Assembly: GCF_000685965.1 (NCBI RefSeq)
Contig: NZ_JMLE01000002.1
Span: forward strand, 124,001 to 188,000
Direction of reading: 5' to 3'
DNA length: 64,000 nt
Source: Arthrobacter sp. UNC362MFTsu5.1
GTDB taxonomy: Bacteria > Actinomycetota > Actinomycetes > Actinomycetales > Micrococcaceae
Shown: positions 38,010 to 46,250 of the stretch, in pieces
How positions within the stretch are numbered: the first letter of the stretch is position 1
How the letters are laid out: each line of letters opens with the position of its first letter
Made by a program: the position numbers and the translations under genes
The notes under the pieces: model-generated
What the model was told of the DNA's origin: nothing
The model's database searches: none
Seen by the model: only the letters and a program-made list of their open reading frames with translations

Positions 38010-39037
38010 GTCACCCCGGGCATAAATACGACGGCGAACGCGGCGCCGTGAGCGTGATCGTTGCCGTCATGCTTGTGGTGCTGTTGGGCTTTGGGGCCAT
38101 AGCCGTGGACGTCGGCATGCTCTACGCCGAACGAACCCAGCTACGAAACGGAGCAGACGCAGCGGCGCTGGCCATTGCCCAAAAATGCGCCAAGAGCGCC
38201 CCCAGCTCGATCGACGCAGACTGTTCCACCACTTCCACTCTGGCCGCAAGCCTTGCCAACTCGAACGCCAATGACGCCCGCAGCAACATCAAATCCACCG
38301 TGCTGGATAAGGCCGCTCGCAGCGTCACGGTCACGGCCGGCGCACAGGAGAAAGGCAGGACTCCCAACGAAGTCTCGCTGTTCTTTGCCCGGGTGCTGGG
38401 CATGAACTCGACCGAAGTCAATGCCCGTTCAACAGTCGTGTGGGGCAGCCCCGAAAAAGGGACGACTCCCTTTCCCATCACTGTGTCGGTCTGCCAGGTC
38501 CGCAACAGTACGGACATCATGCAGTTGCTCCAACTGCACGGAAAAAACGCGAACGTGGACTGCAACTACGGTCCATCGGGCGCGTTCGTTGAGGGCGGTT
38601 TCGGTGGCCTCAAACAAGATATCGGCCAATGCGGCGCCTTCATCGACGTCGCCAAGAGCACAGCCGGAGGAGATACCGGCAACAATGCGCCGCCAAACTG
38701 CGAGGCCACGTTGAACGGCTGGGCGGCGGACATGAACGCAAACAAAGACGTCTTCGTGTTGCTGCCGATCTTCAATTCCGTCACCGGAACCGGTACCAAC
38801 GCTATCTACGGACTGACCACTTTTGCCGCGTTCAAAGTTGCCGGATGGAAAGTTGGCAGCTCGGGCCTTCCGTACACCTTTCGCAACCGGGCCCCTGACG
38901 TTCCGGCCGCACTCGAATGCAGGGAACCATGCCGCGGAATCATCGGAACCTTCGTCAAGTATGTTTCCCTGGCCAACGGCTACACGCTCGGCCCCGTCAA
39001 CCCCGACGGCGCGACTGTCGTTGCCCTCAGCAAATAG
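37997..39037 (+). CDS. TadG-like pilus-associated protein, locus 2
   Basis: 346 residues, paralogue of the gene at 30458. The N-terminal helix ERGAVSVIVAVMLVVLLGF and GAIAVDVGMLYAERTQLRNGADAAALA are closely conserved; the exported part is diverged but keeps the cysteine pattern and the C-terminal block CRGIIGTFVKYVSLA. The strong conservation of the anchor and weak conservation of the exposed part fits a surface component with different binding properties. Confidence 0.8.
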   Translation: MRRLSHPGHKYDGERGAVSVIVAVMLVVLLGFGAIAVDVGMLYAERTQLRNGADAAALAIAQKCAKSAPSSIDADCSTTSTLAASLANSNANDARSNIKSTVLDKAARSVTVTAGAQEKGRTPNEVSLFFARVLGMNSTEVNARSTVVWGSPEKGTTPFPITVSVCQVRNSTDIMQLLQLHGKNANVDCNYGPSGAFVEGGFGGLKQDIGQCGAFIDVAKSTAGGDTGNNAPPNCEATLNGWAADMNANKDVFVLLPIFNSVTGTGTNAIYGLTTFAAFKVAGWKVGSSGLPYTFRNRAPDVPAALECREPCRGIIGTFVKYVSLANGYTLGPVNPDGATVVALSK

Positions 39038-39075
39038 TTTCGTCCACCCCGCATGTTTAACCACAGGAGCAGTCA

Positions 39076-39849
39076 GTGAAGTCACGTTTGTTGGCAGGAG
39101 TGGTGGCAGTCCTGTTGGCCATCGTCGGGGCGGTGCTTGTCGTCACTTACGCCCAGGGCGCTGACCAGCGGGCAGTCAAGGACCTGGATCCGGTGGGAGT
39201 TCTGGTGGTCACCAAAGCGATCCCGGCCGGCGCAACCGTGGACACAGTGAAGGCATCGGTGGCCCTGGAGCAGGTGCCCGGCACCGCCGTCGCAAAATCC
39301 GCGCTGGACACCCTCGAAGATTCCGCCGGCAAGGTGGCCGCCTCGAATCTCGTCCCGGGCGAACAGCTGCTGAAGGAAAAAATGGTGGAACCTGAAGACC
39401 TCCAGACCTCCGGTTCAGTCAAAGTCCCGGCAGGCCTCCAGGAAGTCTCGTTCCAGCTGGAGCCGCAGCGCATGGTGGGCGGGCGCCTTCAACCGGGCGA
39501 CCACGTGGGCGTCTTCATCTCCATGAAAACAGGCGGCATCGAGGCGAAGTCGGACAGAGAGACCACCCAGCTCTCCATCCACAAGGTCCTGGTCACCGCC
39601 GTCCAGCGCGCCCCCGAGGGAGCCGCCGCCAACCCGGCGCCGTCGGCGAGCGCCGGAACGGACCCTAATCCCCGGGACGTGAACCTCCCCACCGGCTCCC
39701 TGATGATCACCGTTGCAGTCAACGACATCAACGCCGGCAAGATCGTATTCGCGTCCGAGTTCGGAGATGCCATCTGGCTCACCCGCGAACCCCTCGACGC
39801 CGAGGACAACGGACCGCGCATCATGATCCGGCCGGACGTCTACAAATGA
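39076..39849 (+). CDS. cpaB: CpaB/RcpC-like pilus assembly protein, locus 2
   Basis: 257 residues. One N-terminal helix (LLAGVVAVLLAIVGAVLVVT), the SAF domain (VGVLVVTKAIPAGATVDTV), then LQEVSFQLEPQRMVGGRLQPGD, and a low-complexity insertion rich in Ala/Pro (PEGAAANPAPSASAGTD). GTG start after CAGGAGCAGTCA. It overlaps the next ATG by four bases. The N-terminal 60 residues align closely with the locus 1 protein. Confidence 0.86.
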   Translation: MKSRLLAGVVAVLLAIVGAVLVVTYAQGADQRAVKDLDPVGVLVVTKAIPAGATVDTVKASVALEQVPGTAVAKSALDTLEDSAGKVAASNLVPGEQLLKEKMVEPEDLQTSGSVKVPAGLQEVSFQLEPQRMVGGRLQPGDHVGVFISMKTGGIEAKSDRETTQLSIHKVLVTAVQRAPEGAAANPAPSASAGTDPNPRDVNLPTGSLMITVAVNDINAGKIVFASEFGDAIWLTREPLDAEDNGPRIMIRPDVYK

Positions 39850-41042
39850 GCCGCTTCACCCTCATCACACCGGACGTCGACTTCGACGGCCGCCTCCGCC
39901 AGGCCGTTGCCGGCGGTCTCCAAGGCGGCGTGCAGACCTTCTTCACAAGCGTGCTCCCCGCCGATCCCAACGACCTGTTCGCAGCCCTCAACCAGGAACT
40001 GACCGAGGTGCTCATCCTGGGACCCGACGTCCCCGTCGATGAAGCCCTCCGGTTTGCCACGGTGATGAACGTCCGGTTCCCGGAACTGAGCGTCATCCTC
40101 GCCGCCGAACCGGACCCGGACTTCATCCTGCAGGCAATGCGCGCCGGCATCAGGGACATCCTCTCCCCCGGCTCCGATCCCGCCCAGATCCGGGTGCTCC
40201 TGGAACGCGCCAACCAATCGTTTGCCAGCAGATACCGTGTTCAGGCCGCCCCGCCAATGACGGAATCCAACAAGGGCCTCGTGATCGGGGTCTTCTCCCC
40301 CAAGGGCGGTGTCGGCAAAACCACCATCGCCACCAACCTCGCCATCGGCCTGGGCAAGATCGCCCCGATGAGTGTGGTGATCGTGGACCTGGACCTGCAG
40401 TTCGGCGACGTCGCCTCCGGACTCTACCTCGATCCGCAGCACACCGTCACGGACGCAGTGTCCCCCGCTGCGAGCCAGGACTCCCTGGTCCTCAAGGCCT
40501 TCCTGACGGTCCACCCCGGCGGCATTTACGCCGTGTGCGCTCCCCCCACTCCCGTTGATGCGGACGAGATCACCCCGGACCAGGTCAGCCGGCTGCTGGA
40601 ACAGCTGTCGGAGCAGTTCCAGTACGTGGTGGTGGACACCGCACCGGGGCTTCCCGAAATCGGCCTGGCTGCCATGGAGCAGTGCACCGATGTGGTGTGG
40701 GTCAGCGGGATGGACATCCCCAGCGTCCGCGGCCTGCGCTCCGGCCTGGAAGTGCTGCGCCAGCTGGAAATCCTCCCCGAGACCAGGCACGTGGTGCTGA
40801 ACATGGCCGATTCCAAGCTGGGCCTGACCGTCCAGGACCTCGAATCGACCATCGGCGCGCCCGTGGACGTGAGCATTCCGAGGTCCCGCGCCGTCGCCCT
40901 GTCCACCAACCGCGGCATCCCCGTCCTCCAGGAATCAGCCAAGGACCCGGCAAGCAAGAGCCTGAACCAGCTCGTCGACCGTTTCAACCCCGCCTGGCGG
41001 GCCAAATCCCAACGCAAACTGCACCGAAGGGTCGTGGTCTAG
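39846..41042 (+). CDS. tadZ: TadZ/CpaE-like localisation ATPase, locus 2
   Basis: 398 residues. A receiver-like N-terminal domain is followed by a MinD-type ATPase with FSPKGGVGKTTIATNLAIGL, VDLDLQFGDVASGLYLD and VVVDTAPGLPEIGLAAME. Highly similar to the locus 1 copy throughout. The stop codon is immediately followed by the tadA ATG without a gap. Confidence 0.9.
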   Translation: MSRFTLITPDVDFDGRLRQAVAGGLQGGVQTFFTSVLPADPNDLFAALNQELTEVLILGPDVPVDEALRFATVMNVRFPELSVILAAEPDPDFILQAMRAGIRDILSPGSDPAQIRVLLERANQSFASRYRVQAAPPMTESNKGLVIGVFSPKGGVGKTTIATNLAIGLGKIAPMSVVIVDLDLQFGDVASGLYLDPQHTVTDAVSPAASQDSLVLKAFLTVHPGGIYAVCAPPTPVDADEITPDQVSRLLEQLSEQFQYVVVDTAPGLPEIGLAAMEQCTDVVWVSGMDIPSVRGLRSGLEVLRQLEILPETRHVVLNMADSKLGLTVQDLESTIGAPVDVSIPRSRAVALSTNRGIPVLQESAKDPASKSLNQLVDRFNPAWRAKSQRKLHRRVVV

Positions 41043-42668
41043 ATGAAACTTTCAGAACGCATCAGCGCGGTGCAAGCGAAGTCGCAGTCACGCACCCAAA
41101 TTGCAGCGCCGCTACAGACCTCGCGCACCGCCACCGCAACGCTGGAACGGGAACGCCCGGAATTGCCGGCCCCGCAGCCGGAACCGTGGGCTCCGGTGAG
41201 GACGGACAAACGGACGACGACGGCGGCACCGGCTGCCGCCGTCGTCGTACCTTCCGCGGCGCCTGACCATGCGGAAGAGGCGAAACCGAAAGCCCAGCAG
41301 CCGGTGGACGCGTTTGCCGCGCTGAAGGAGCGGGCGGCCACGGCGCTGTTCGAGCGCATGGGTGCCCGCTTCAACGATTCGGCCATCACCGAGCTGGAGC
41401 TCCGGACGTCCGCCCGTGAGGAGCTCACCCGCATCATCGACGCCGAACAGGTGCCGCTCTCCTCGGAGGAACGCACGCGCCTGGTCCAGGACGTCGCCGA
41501 CGACGTGCTGGGCTACGGTCCCCTGCAGCGGCTGCTGGACGACCCCGCCGTCACCGAAATCATGGTCAACCGGATGGACCAGATCTACGTCGAACGCAAG
41601 GGCCACCTCACGCTGGCCGATTCCCGCTTCAGCTCGGAAGAACACCTGCGGAAGGTCATCGAGCGCATCGTGTCCAAGGTAGGCCGCCGCATTGACGAAT
41701 CCTCGCCCCTGGTGGATGCCCGGCTGGAAGACGGCTCCCGCGTCAACGCGGTGATCCCGCCGCTGGCCGTGGGCGGATCGTCGCTGACGATCCGAAAATT
41801 CAGCAAGGTTCCGCTCACCGTCCGGAACCTGATCGACTACGGCACTCTGACTCCTGAGATGGCAGAGCTCCTCAACGCCTGCGTCAAGGCCAAGCTCAAC
41901 ATCATCGTCTCGGGCGGCACGGGCACCGGGAAGACCACCCTCTTGAACGTGCTCTCCTCGTTCCTGCCCTCGGACGAACGGATCGTCACCATCGAGGACG
42001 CCGTGGAACTGCAGATCCAGCAGGAACATGTGGTCCGGCTGGAAAGCCGCCCGCCCAATACCGAAGGCAAGGGCGAAGTGACCATCCGCGAACTGCTGCG
42101 GAACTCGCTGCGTATGCGCCCCGACCGCATCGTGGTGGGTGAGGTCCGCGGCGGCGAGTCGCTGGACATGCTCCAGGCCATGAACACCGGCCACGACGGT
42201 TCCCTGTCCACGGTGCACTCCAATTCCCCGCGTGATGCCGTGGCGCGCCTGGAAACCCTGGTGCTCATGGCCGGGATGGACCTGCCGCTGCGGGCCATCC
42301 GGGAACAGATAGCCTCGGCGGTTAACCTGATCGTCCAGATTTCACGCCTGCGGGACGGCAGCCGCCGCATCACCCACGTGACCGAGGTGCAGGGCATGGA
42401 AGGTGACATCGTCACGCTGCAGGACGCCTTTGTTTTCGACTACTCGGCCGGCGTCGACGCCCAGGGCCGCTTCCTCGGACGGCCGGTTGCCACCGGGATC
42501 CGCCCGCGCTTCATCGACCGCTTCGAGGACCTCGGAATCCACGTCTCCCCCGCCGTCTTCGCCACGCCCGCGGGGCCCGGAACCAGCGGGCCTTCCGGGC
42601 AGGGAGGGCCCTCCGGTCCTGGCCGGCACGGCGGCCATGCGGCCCCCTCCGGCCACGGAACGGCCTAG
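41043..42668 (+). CDS. tadA: TadA/CpaF secretion ATPase with Gly/Pro-rich tail, locus 2
   Basis: 541 residues, 47 more than the locus 1 copy. The extra length lies in an Ala/Pro/Thr-rich segment near the N-terminus and in a C-terminal tail of about 30 residues rich in Gly, Ser and Pro with two His (PSGQGGPSGPGRHGGHA). The core has VTEIMVNRMDQIYVERKG, Walker A SGGTGTGKTTLLNVL, RPDRIVVGEVRGGESLDM and TGHDGSLSTVHSN. From about residue 115 to the tail the two TadA proteins are nearly the same. Confidence 0.95.
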   Translation: MKLSERISAVQAKSQSRTQIAAPLQTSRTATATLERERPELPAPQPEPWAPVRTDKRTTTAAPAAAVVVPSAAPDHAEEAKPKAQQPVDAFAALKERAATALFERMGARFNDSAITELELRTSAREELTRIIDAEQVPLSSEERTRLVQDVADDVLGYGPLQRLLDDPAVTEIMVNRMDQIYVERKGHLTLADSRFSSEEHLRKVIERIVSKVGRRIDESSPLVDARLEDGSRVNAVIPPLAVGGSSLTIRKFSKVPLTVRNLIDYGTLTPEMAELLNACVKAKLNIIVSGGTGTGKTTLLNVLSSFLPSDERIVTIEDAVELQIQQEHVVRLESRPPNTEGKGEVTIRELLRNSLRMRPDRIVVGEVRGGESLDMLQAMNTGHDGSLSTVHSNSPRDAVARLETLVLMAGMDLPLRAIREQIASAVNLIVQISRLRDGSRRITHVTEVQGMEGDIVTLQDAFVFDYSAGVDAQGRFLGRPVATGIRPRFIDRFEDLGIHVSPAVFATPAGPGTSGPSGQGGPSGPGRHGGHAAPSGHGTA

Positions 42669-42675
42669 GGGCGCC

Positions 42676-43608
42676 ATGCTCATGACCATCGGAGCCGCGC
42701 TCCTTTTCCTTGCACCGCTGCTGCTCGGCGTGGCGATACTGATCCCCGGCGCTCCGGAGATCGCACTCAGCCGTCGCCGGCCGTTCGCCTTTGACCCGCC
42801 CTCGCGGCTGACACGCCTGGCCAACCTCACCGTCGGCGCCCTGGACCGGTTCCTGGCCGCCCGGAATGTCCGCCTCTACAACCGGGAGGCACTGGAAACG
42901 GCCGGTGTCCGGCTCACCCAGGCCGAGTTCATTGTCCTGGTGATCGCCGGCGCCATCGTGGGCGCCCTGGTGGGCCTGGTCATCGGCGTGCCCGCCGTGT
43001 CCGTCCTGCTCGTCATCCTCGCCCCCTTCGTGGGGCACCTGGTGCTCGGCTTCCTGGCCGGCAAGCGGCGTGCCAAGTTCGACCAGCAGCTCGGCGACAC
43101 CCTCCAGCTCCTCGCCGGCGGGCTGCGGGCCGGCCACAGCATCCTCCGCGCCATCGATGCCGCCGCTGCCGAGTCCCAAAGCCCCACCTCGGAAGAAATG
43201 CGCCGGGTCATCACCGAAACCAGCCTGGGCCGGGACCTGCTGGCCTCCCTGACGGACACCTCGGAACGCATGAAGAACGAGGACTTCGTCTGGATCGCGC
43301 AGGCCATCCAGATCAACCGCGAGGTGGGCGGCAACCTGGCGGAGGTCCTCGACCAGGTCAATGAAACGATCCGGGAAAGGTCCGAGATCAAGGGCCATAT
43401 CAAGGCACTCGCGGCGGAGGGCAAGTTCTCCGCCTACATCCTGATTGCCATGCCCATCGGCATCGTGCTGATGCTGATGGCGGTGAACCCCGGCTACATG
43501 GACGCCATGTTCACGCACCCCCTGGGCTGGGCCATGATGGCCGGATCCGTGGTGCTCATGACCATCGGCAGCCTGTGGATGCGCAAAATCATCGATCTGA
43601 AATTTTGA
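42676..43608 (+). CDS. tadB: TadB inner-membrane platform protein, locus 2
   Basis: 310 residues of T2SSF type. N-terminal helix IGAALLFLAPLLLGVAIL, then QLGDTLQLLAGGLRAGHSIL, the block NEDFVWIAQAIQINREVGGN and two C-terminal helices (MLMAVNPGYMDAMF, MAGSVVLMTIGSLWM). The ATG at 42676 follows TAGGGGCGCC seven bases after the tadA stop; the frame is open upstream but overlaps tadA. Confidence 0.92.
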   Translation: MLMTIGAALLFLAPLLLGVAILIPGAPEIALSRRRPFAFDPPSRLTRLANLTVGALDRFLAARNVRLYNREALETAGVRLTQAEFIVLVIAGAIVGALVGLVIGVPAVSVLLVILAPFVGHLVLGFLAGKRRAKFDQQLGDTLQLLAGGLRAGHSILRAIDAAAAESQSPTSEEMRRVITETSLGRDLLASLTDTSERMKNEDFVWIAQAIQINREVGGNLAEVLDQVNETIRERSEIKGHIKALAAEGKFSAYILIAMPIGIVLMLMAVNPGYMDAMFTHPLGWAMMAGSVVLMTIGSLWMRKIIDLKF

Positions 43609-43615
43609 GGTGTCC

Positions 43616-44500
43616 ATGAATCCCGTGGTGCTCGCCTCGCTCCTCCTGGTCTGCCTCCCCGTAGGCTACCTGGCATGGTCCGTCCTGTCCGTGGACCGCA
43701 AGTCCCGGACCGCAACAGTGGCCATCCTCAACCGTGGCAGGAGGGCTGCCGACGTCCCCGAAAAGACCCGGGGCAATTTGCTCGACAGGATCGGCTACGG
43801 CCTGACACCCGCCGCCTATGTCCGCAAACTCGACCGGCTGCTCTCCCTGGCCGGCCGGCCCGTTGCCTGGCCCCTGGGCCGCATCCTCGCGGCGAAGCCC
43901 GTCCTCGGACTGGTGGGGGCCTCCCTTTTCATCCTCATCAGCATGAGCAGCCCCAAACCGATGATCAAACTCGCCGGCCTGTTCCTGCTCTTCCTGGGTT
44001 ACTTCATCCCGGACCTGCTCCTGTACAGCAAAGGCATGGAGCGCCAGAAGGCCATGCAACTGGAACTCGCCAACACCCTGGACCAGATGCTGATCTCCGT
44101 GGAAGCCGGCCTCGGCTTCGAGGGTGCCATGGCCCGGGCAGGCGAAAACGGCAAGGGCCCGCTGGCCGAGGAAATCATCCGCACGCTGCAGGACATGCAG
44201 GTGGGACGAAGCCGGCGGGAGTCCTACATCGCGCTGGCCGAGCGGACCAACATCCCGGAGCTGCGCAGCTTCGTCCAGGCGATCGTCCAGGCCGACACCT
44301 ACGGCATCGCCATCAGCCGGGTCCTGCGGATCCAGGCGAAGGTCATGAGGGTGAAGCGACGGCAACGCGCGGAGGAAAAAGCCATGAAGCTGCCCGTGAT
44401 GATCCTGTTCCCGCTGCTGTTCTTCATCTTCCCGGTGCTGTTCATCGCCATTCTGGGCCCCGCCGTCATCAACACCGTTGTCACATTCAGCAGTCAATAG
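43616..44500 (+). CDS. tadC: TadC inner-membrane platform protein, locus 2
   Basis: 294 residues, paralogue of the gene at 35970 with the same landmarks: LANTLDQMLISVEAGLGFEG, QADTYGIAISRVLRIQAKV and RAEEKAMKLPVMILFPLLFF. I prefer the ATG at 43616 because TTGAGG lies five bases upstream; a GTG at 43610 is possible. Last gene of locus 2. Confidence 0.92.
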   Translation: MNPVVLASLLLVCLPVGYLAWSVLSVDRKSRTATVAILNRGRRAADVPEKTRGNLLDRIGYGLTPAAYVRKLDRLLSLAGRPVAWPLGRILAAKPVLGLVGASLFILISMSSPKPMIKLAGLFLLFLGYFIPDLLLYSKGMERQKAMQLELANTLDQMLISVEAGLGFEGAMARAGENGKGPLAEEIIRTLQDMQVGRSRRESYIALAERTNIPELRSFVQAIVQADTYGIAISRVLRIQAKVMRVKRRQRAEEKAMKLPVMILFPLLFFIFPVLFIAILGPAVINTVVTFSSQ

Positions 44501-44609
44501 AGTGCCCAAAGTGACACCGATCACCGCTTGTTACCCCAAGAGACTCAAGGTTTGCACAATATCTGCCTAGGTCGAGCGAATTGACAGATTCAGGAAGTAG
44601 CGTTGTCAT

Positions 44610-45074
44610 ATGTCCATTTCAGGCAGCTGTACCGAAGACGAAGGTGCGGACCACATCTGCACCCTTCCCTCGGCTGCCCCGGGCACTGACGCCAGCCTGG
44701 CTTTTGAGGAAATCCCGCTCGTGGACCTCCTGGTGCTGCAGGACCTTGAAAGCCAGCTGGCCCAGCCGGCCGTCGCCAGGAAGTTCGCCCTGGATTACAT
44801 CGAAATCTGGGATCAGCGCTACGTGAACCTGAGGAACGCAATTTCCGGCCAGGACCGCACCACCGCACTCGATGCCGCGATCAGCCTGAAGATCGGCTCG
44901 GCAATGGTGGGAGGCCTCCGCCTGGCCCGCCTTGCGGAAGACGTCGAGGCCATCATCCGGTCAGGGTGCTGGGACAAGGGCCAGTCAATGCTGGCCCTCA
45001 TCGCAGAACTCGGCCGCGAAACCGTTGCGCAGCTGCGCCGGAGCTACCTGCCGGCAGGCCACTCGGCCGAGTAG
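44610..45074 (+). CDS. Hpt-like domain protein lacking the phospho-acceptor histidine
   Basis: 154 residues, all-helical after about 30 disordered residues. The helix ALDAAISLKIGSAMVGGLRL aligns with the Hpt signature (A-H-[ST]-L-K-G-x6-G-x2-L), but the histidine position holds Ile91. It therefore cannot relay phosphate in the usual way and may act as a decoy or structural partner. AGGAAG precedes the ATG. It lies between tad locus 2 and the divergent response regulator / sensor kinase pair, suggesting a link between them. A degenerate four-helix bundle of other origin cannot be excluded. Confidence 0.65.
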   Translation: MSISGSCTEDEGADHICTLPSAAPGTDASLAFEEIPLVDLLVLQDLESQLAQPAVARKFALDYIEIWDQRYVNLRNAISGQDRTTALDAAISLKIGSAMVGGLRLARLAEDVEAIIRSGCWDKGQSMLALIAELGRETVAQLRRSYLPAGHSAE

Positions 45075-45123
45075 CCCGCCGGGCCGTTGGTAGCCCGATC
45101 GGCCAGGCAGCCTGCCGGAGCCG

Positions 45124-45972
45124 CTAGAGCTTGGCGGCTCCCAGCCGGTACCCCACGCCCCGCACGGTCTGCAGCAATTGCGGCGTGTGGGCATCCTCGT
45201 GGAGCTTTTTGCGGAGGTTGCCGATGTGGACCTCCACGGCACGCTCGTCAGCCTCGCTGATGTACGTGTCGTCCTGGTAGTAGTCCCCTCGGACCACTTT
45301 CACCAGGTCAGCCCGCGTGCACACACCGCCGCCGGCCCGCAGCAGTTCCTCCAGCAACACAAACTCGCTGCGCGTCAGCTCCAGTTCCTTGCCGGCCAGT
45401 TCGGCGGACCGTGTCCGGGGGCTGAGCCTGAGATCGCGGTGCTCCAGGACGTCCCTGGTGCCGGTTCCGTGCGCTGCCCCGGTTCCATGCGCTGCCCCGG
45501 TTCCGTGCGCGGCGCCGGGTTGGGCATGCGGTGCCGGTTTCGCCGGCGCCGGCTGCTGCTGTGCGTCCTGCCGCAGCCCGTCCTGGCGTTGCGCGCCGCT
45601 GTACCGTGGCCGCCGCATCATGGCCGCCACCCTCGCGCGGAGTTCCAGGGGACGGAACGGCTTGGTGATGTAGTCGTCCGCGCCCGAGTGCAGGCCGGTC
45701 AACATATCCGGTTCTTCGCTCCGGCCTGTCAGCATCACCACGTAGGCATCACTGAACTGCCGGATGCGCCGCAGCACCTCGTAGCCGTCAATGTCCGGCA
45801 GCCCCACATCCAAGGTGACAATATTCGCCTGTTGATGTCGTACCAATTCCACGCCTTCGCGGCCGTCCGAGGCGGTGTGCACCTCAAACCCCGCTTGAAG
45901 GAAGACCGATTCCAACAAGTTACGTATGTCCTTGTCGTCCTCGACAACCACAGCTACTCCCAGATCGCTCAT
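45124..45972 (-). CDS. OmpR/PhoB-type response regulator
   Basis: 282 residues. The receiver domain has acidic E11/D12, phospho-acceptor Asp55 in VTLDVGLPD, T82 in VMLTGRSEE and Lys104 in YITKPFRPLE. A Gln/Pro/Ala/His-rich linker with three GAAHGT repeats (about residues 150-170) leads to a winged-helix DNA-binding domain (LTRSEFVLLEELLRAGGG, AVEVHIGNLRKKL, TVRGVGYRLG). The start at 45972 gives a normal receiver N-terminus. Divergent from a sensor kinase gene, its likely partner, and convergent with the Hpt-like gene. Targets unknown; the adjacent tad genes are candidates. Confidence 0.9.
   Translation of the reverse strand: MSDLGVAVVVEDDKDIRNLLESVFLQAGFEVHTASDGREGVELVRHQQANIVTLDVGLPDIDGYEVLRRIRQFSDAYVVMLTGRSEEPDMLTGLHSGADDYITKPFRPLELRARVAAMMRRPRYSGAQRQDGLRQDAQQQPAPAKPAPHAQPGAAHGTGAAHGTGAAHGTGTRDVLEHRDLRLSPRTRSAELAGKELELTRSEFVLLEELLRAGGGVCTRADLVKVVRGDYYQDDTYISEADERAVEVHIGNLRKKLHEDAHTPQLLQTVRGVGYRLGAAKL
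45461..45514. repeat. Three 18-base tandem repeats in the response-regulator linker
   Basis: Units at 45461-45478, 45479-45496 and 45497-45514 (consensus CCGGTTCCGTGCGCTGCC) encode the hexapeptide GAAHGT three times. Length variation by slippage would keep the frame and change only linker length. Confidence 0.85.
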
Positions 45973-46250
45973 GGTCAACCCCATAAATCCCCAGACCCCA
46001 TGCAAGCATCTGCCCATCGCAAATGCCTGTTACACCCCCCAAAGGACTACGCTACAAGAAATCTCGCTTATTGGCGGCTCTTTTTCCGTGGCAGATGTAT
46101 GAATGTCAATTAGCATGACTTCACAGTAAACAATGACGTCCAAGAAAGGCCCGGGCCCCATGATTGCCACCATTCGCCACCAGCATTCGCCCGGCCAAGG
46201 TGAGTGGGCCGGCGGCGTTGTGCTCAGGGCGGGGACCAGGGCCCACCTGC
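45973..46250. other. Divergent promoter region of response regulator and sensor kinase
   Basis: 278 bases without a gene. The middle (about 46080-46140) is AT-rich compared with the flanks and should hold both promoters. I found no clear repeat that could be the regulator's own binding site. Confidence 0.45.

Noticed and set aside
42511..43617. 368-codon minus-strand frame opposite tadB of locus 2
   Set aside because: Composition dominated by G, H, D and Q, the usual antisense shadow of membrane-protein genes; no start signal.
45461..45514. Possible CRISPR-like repeats
   Set aside because: Units are contiguous with no spacers and encode an in-frame hexapeptide; no cas genes nearby.
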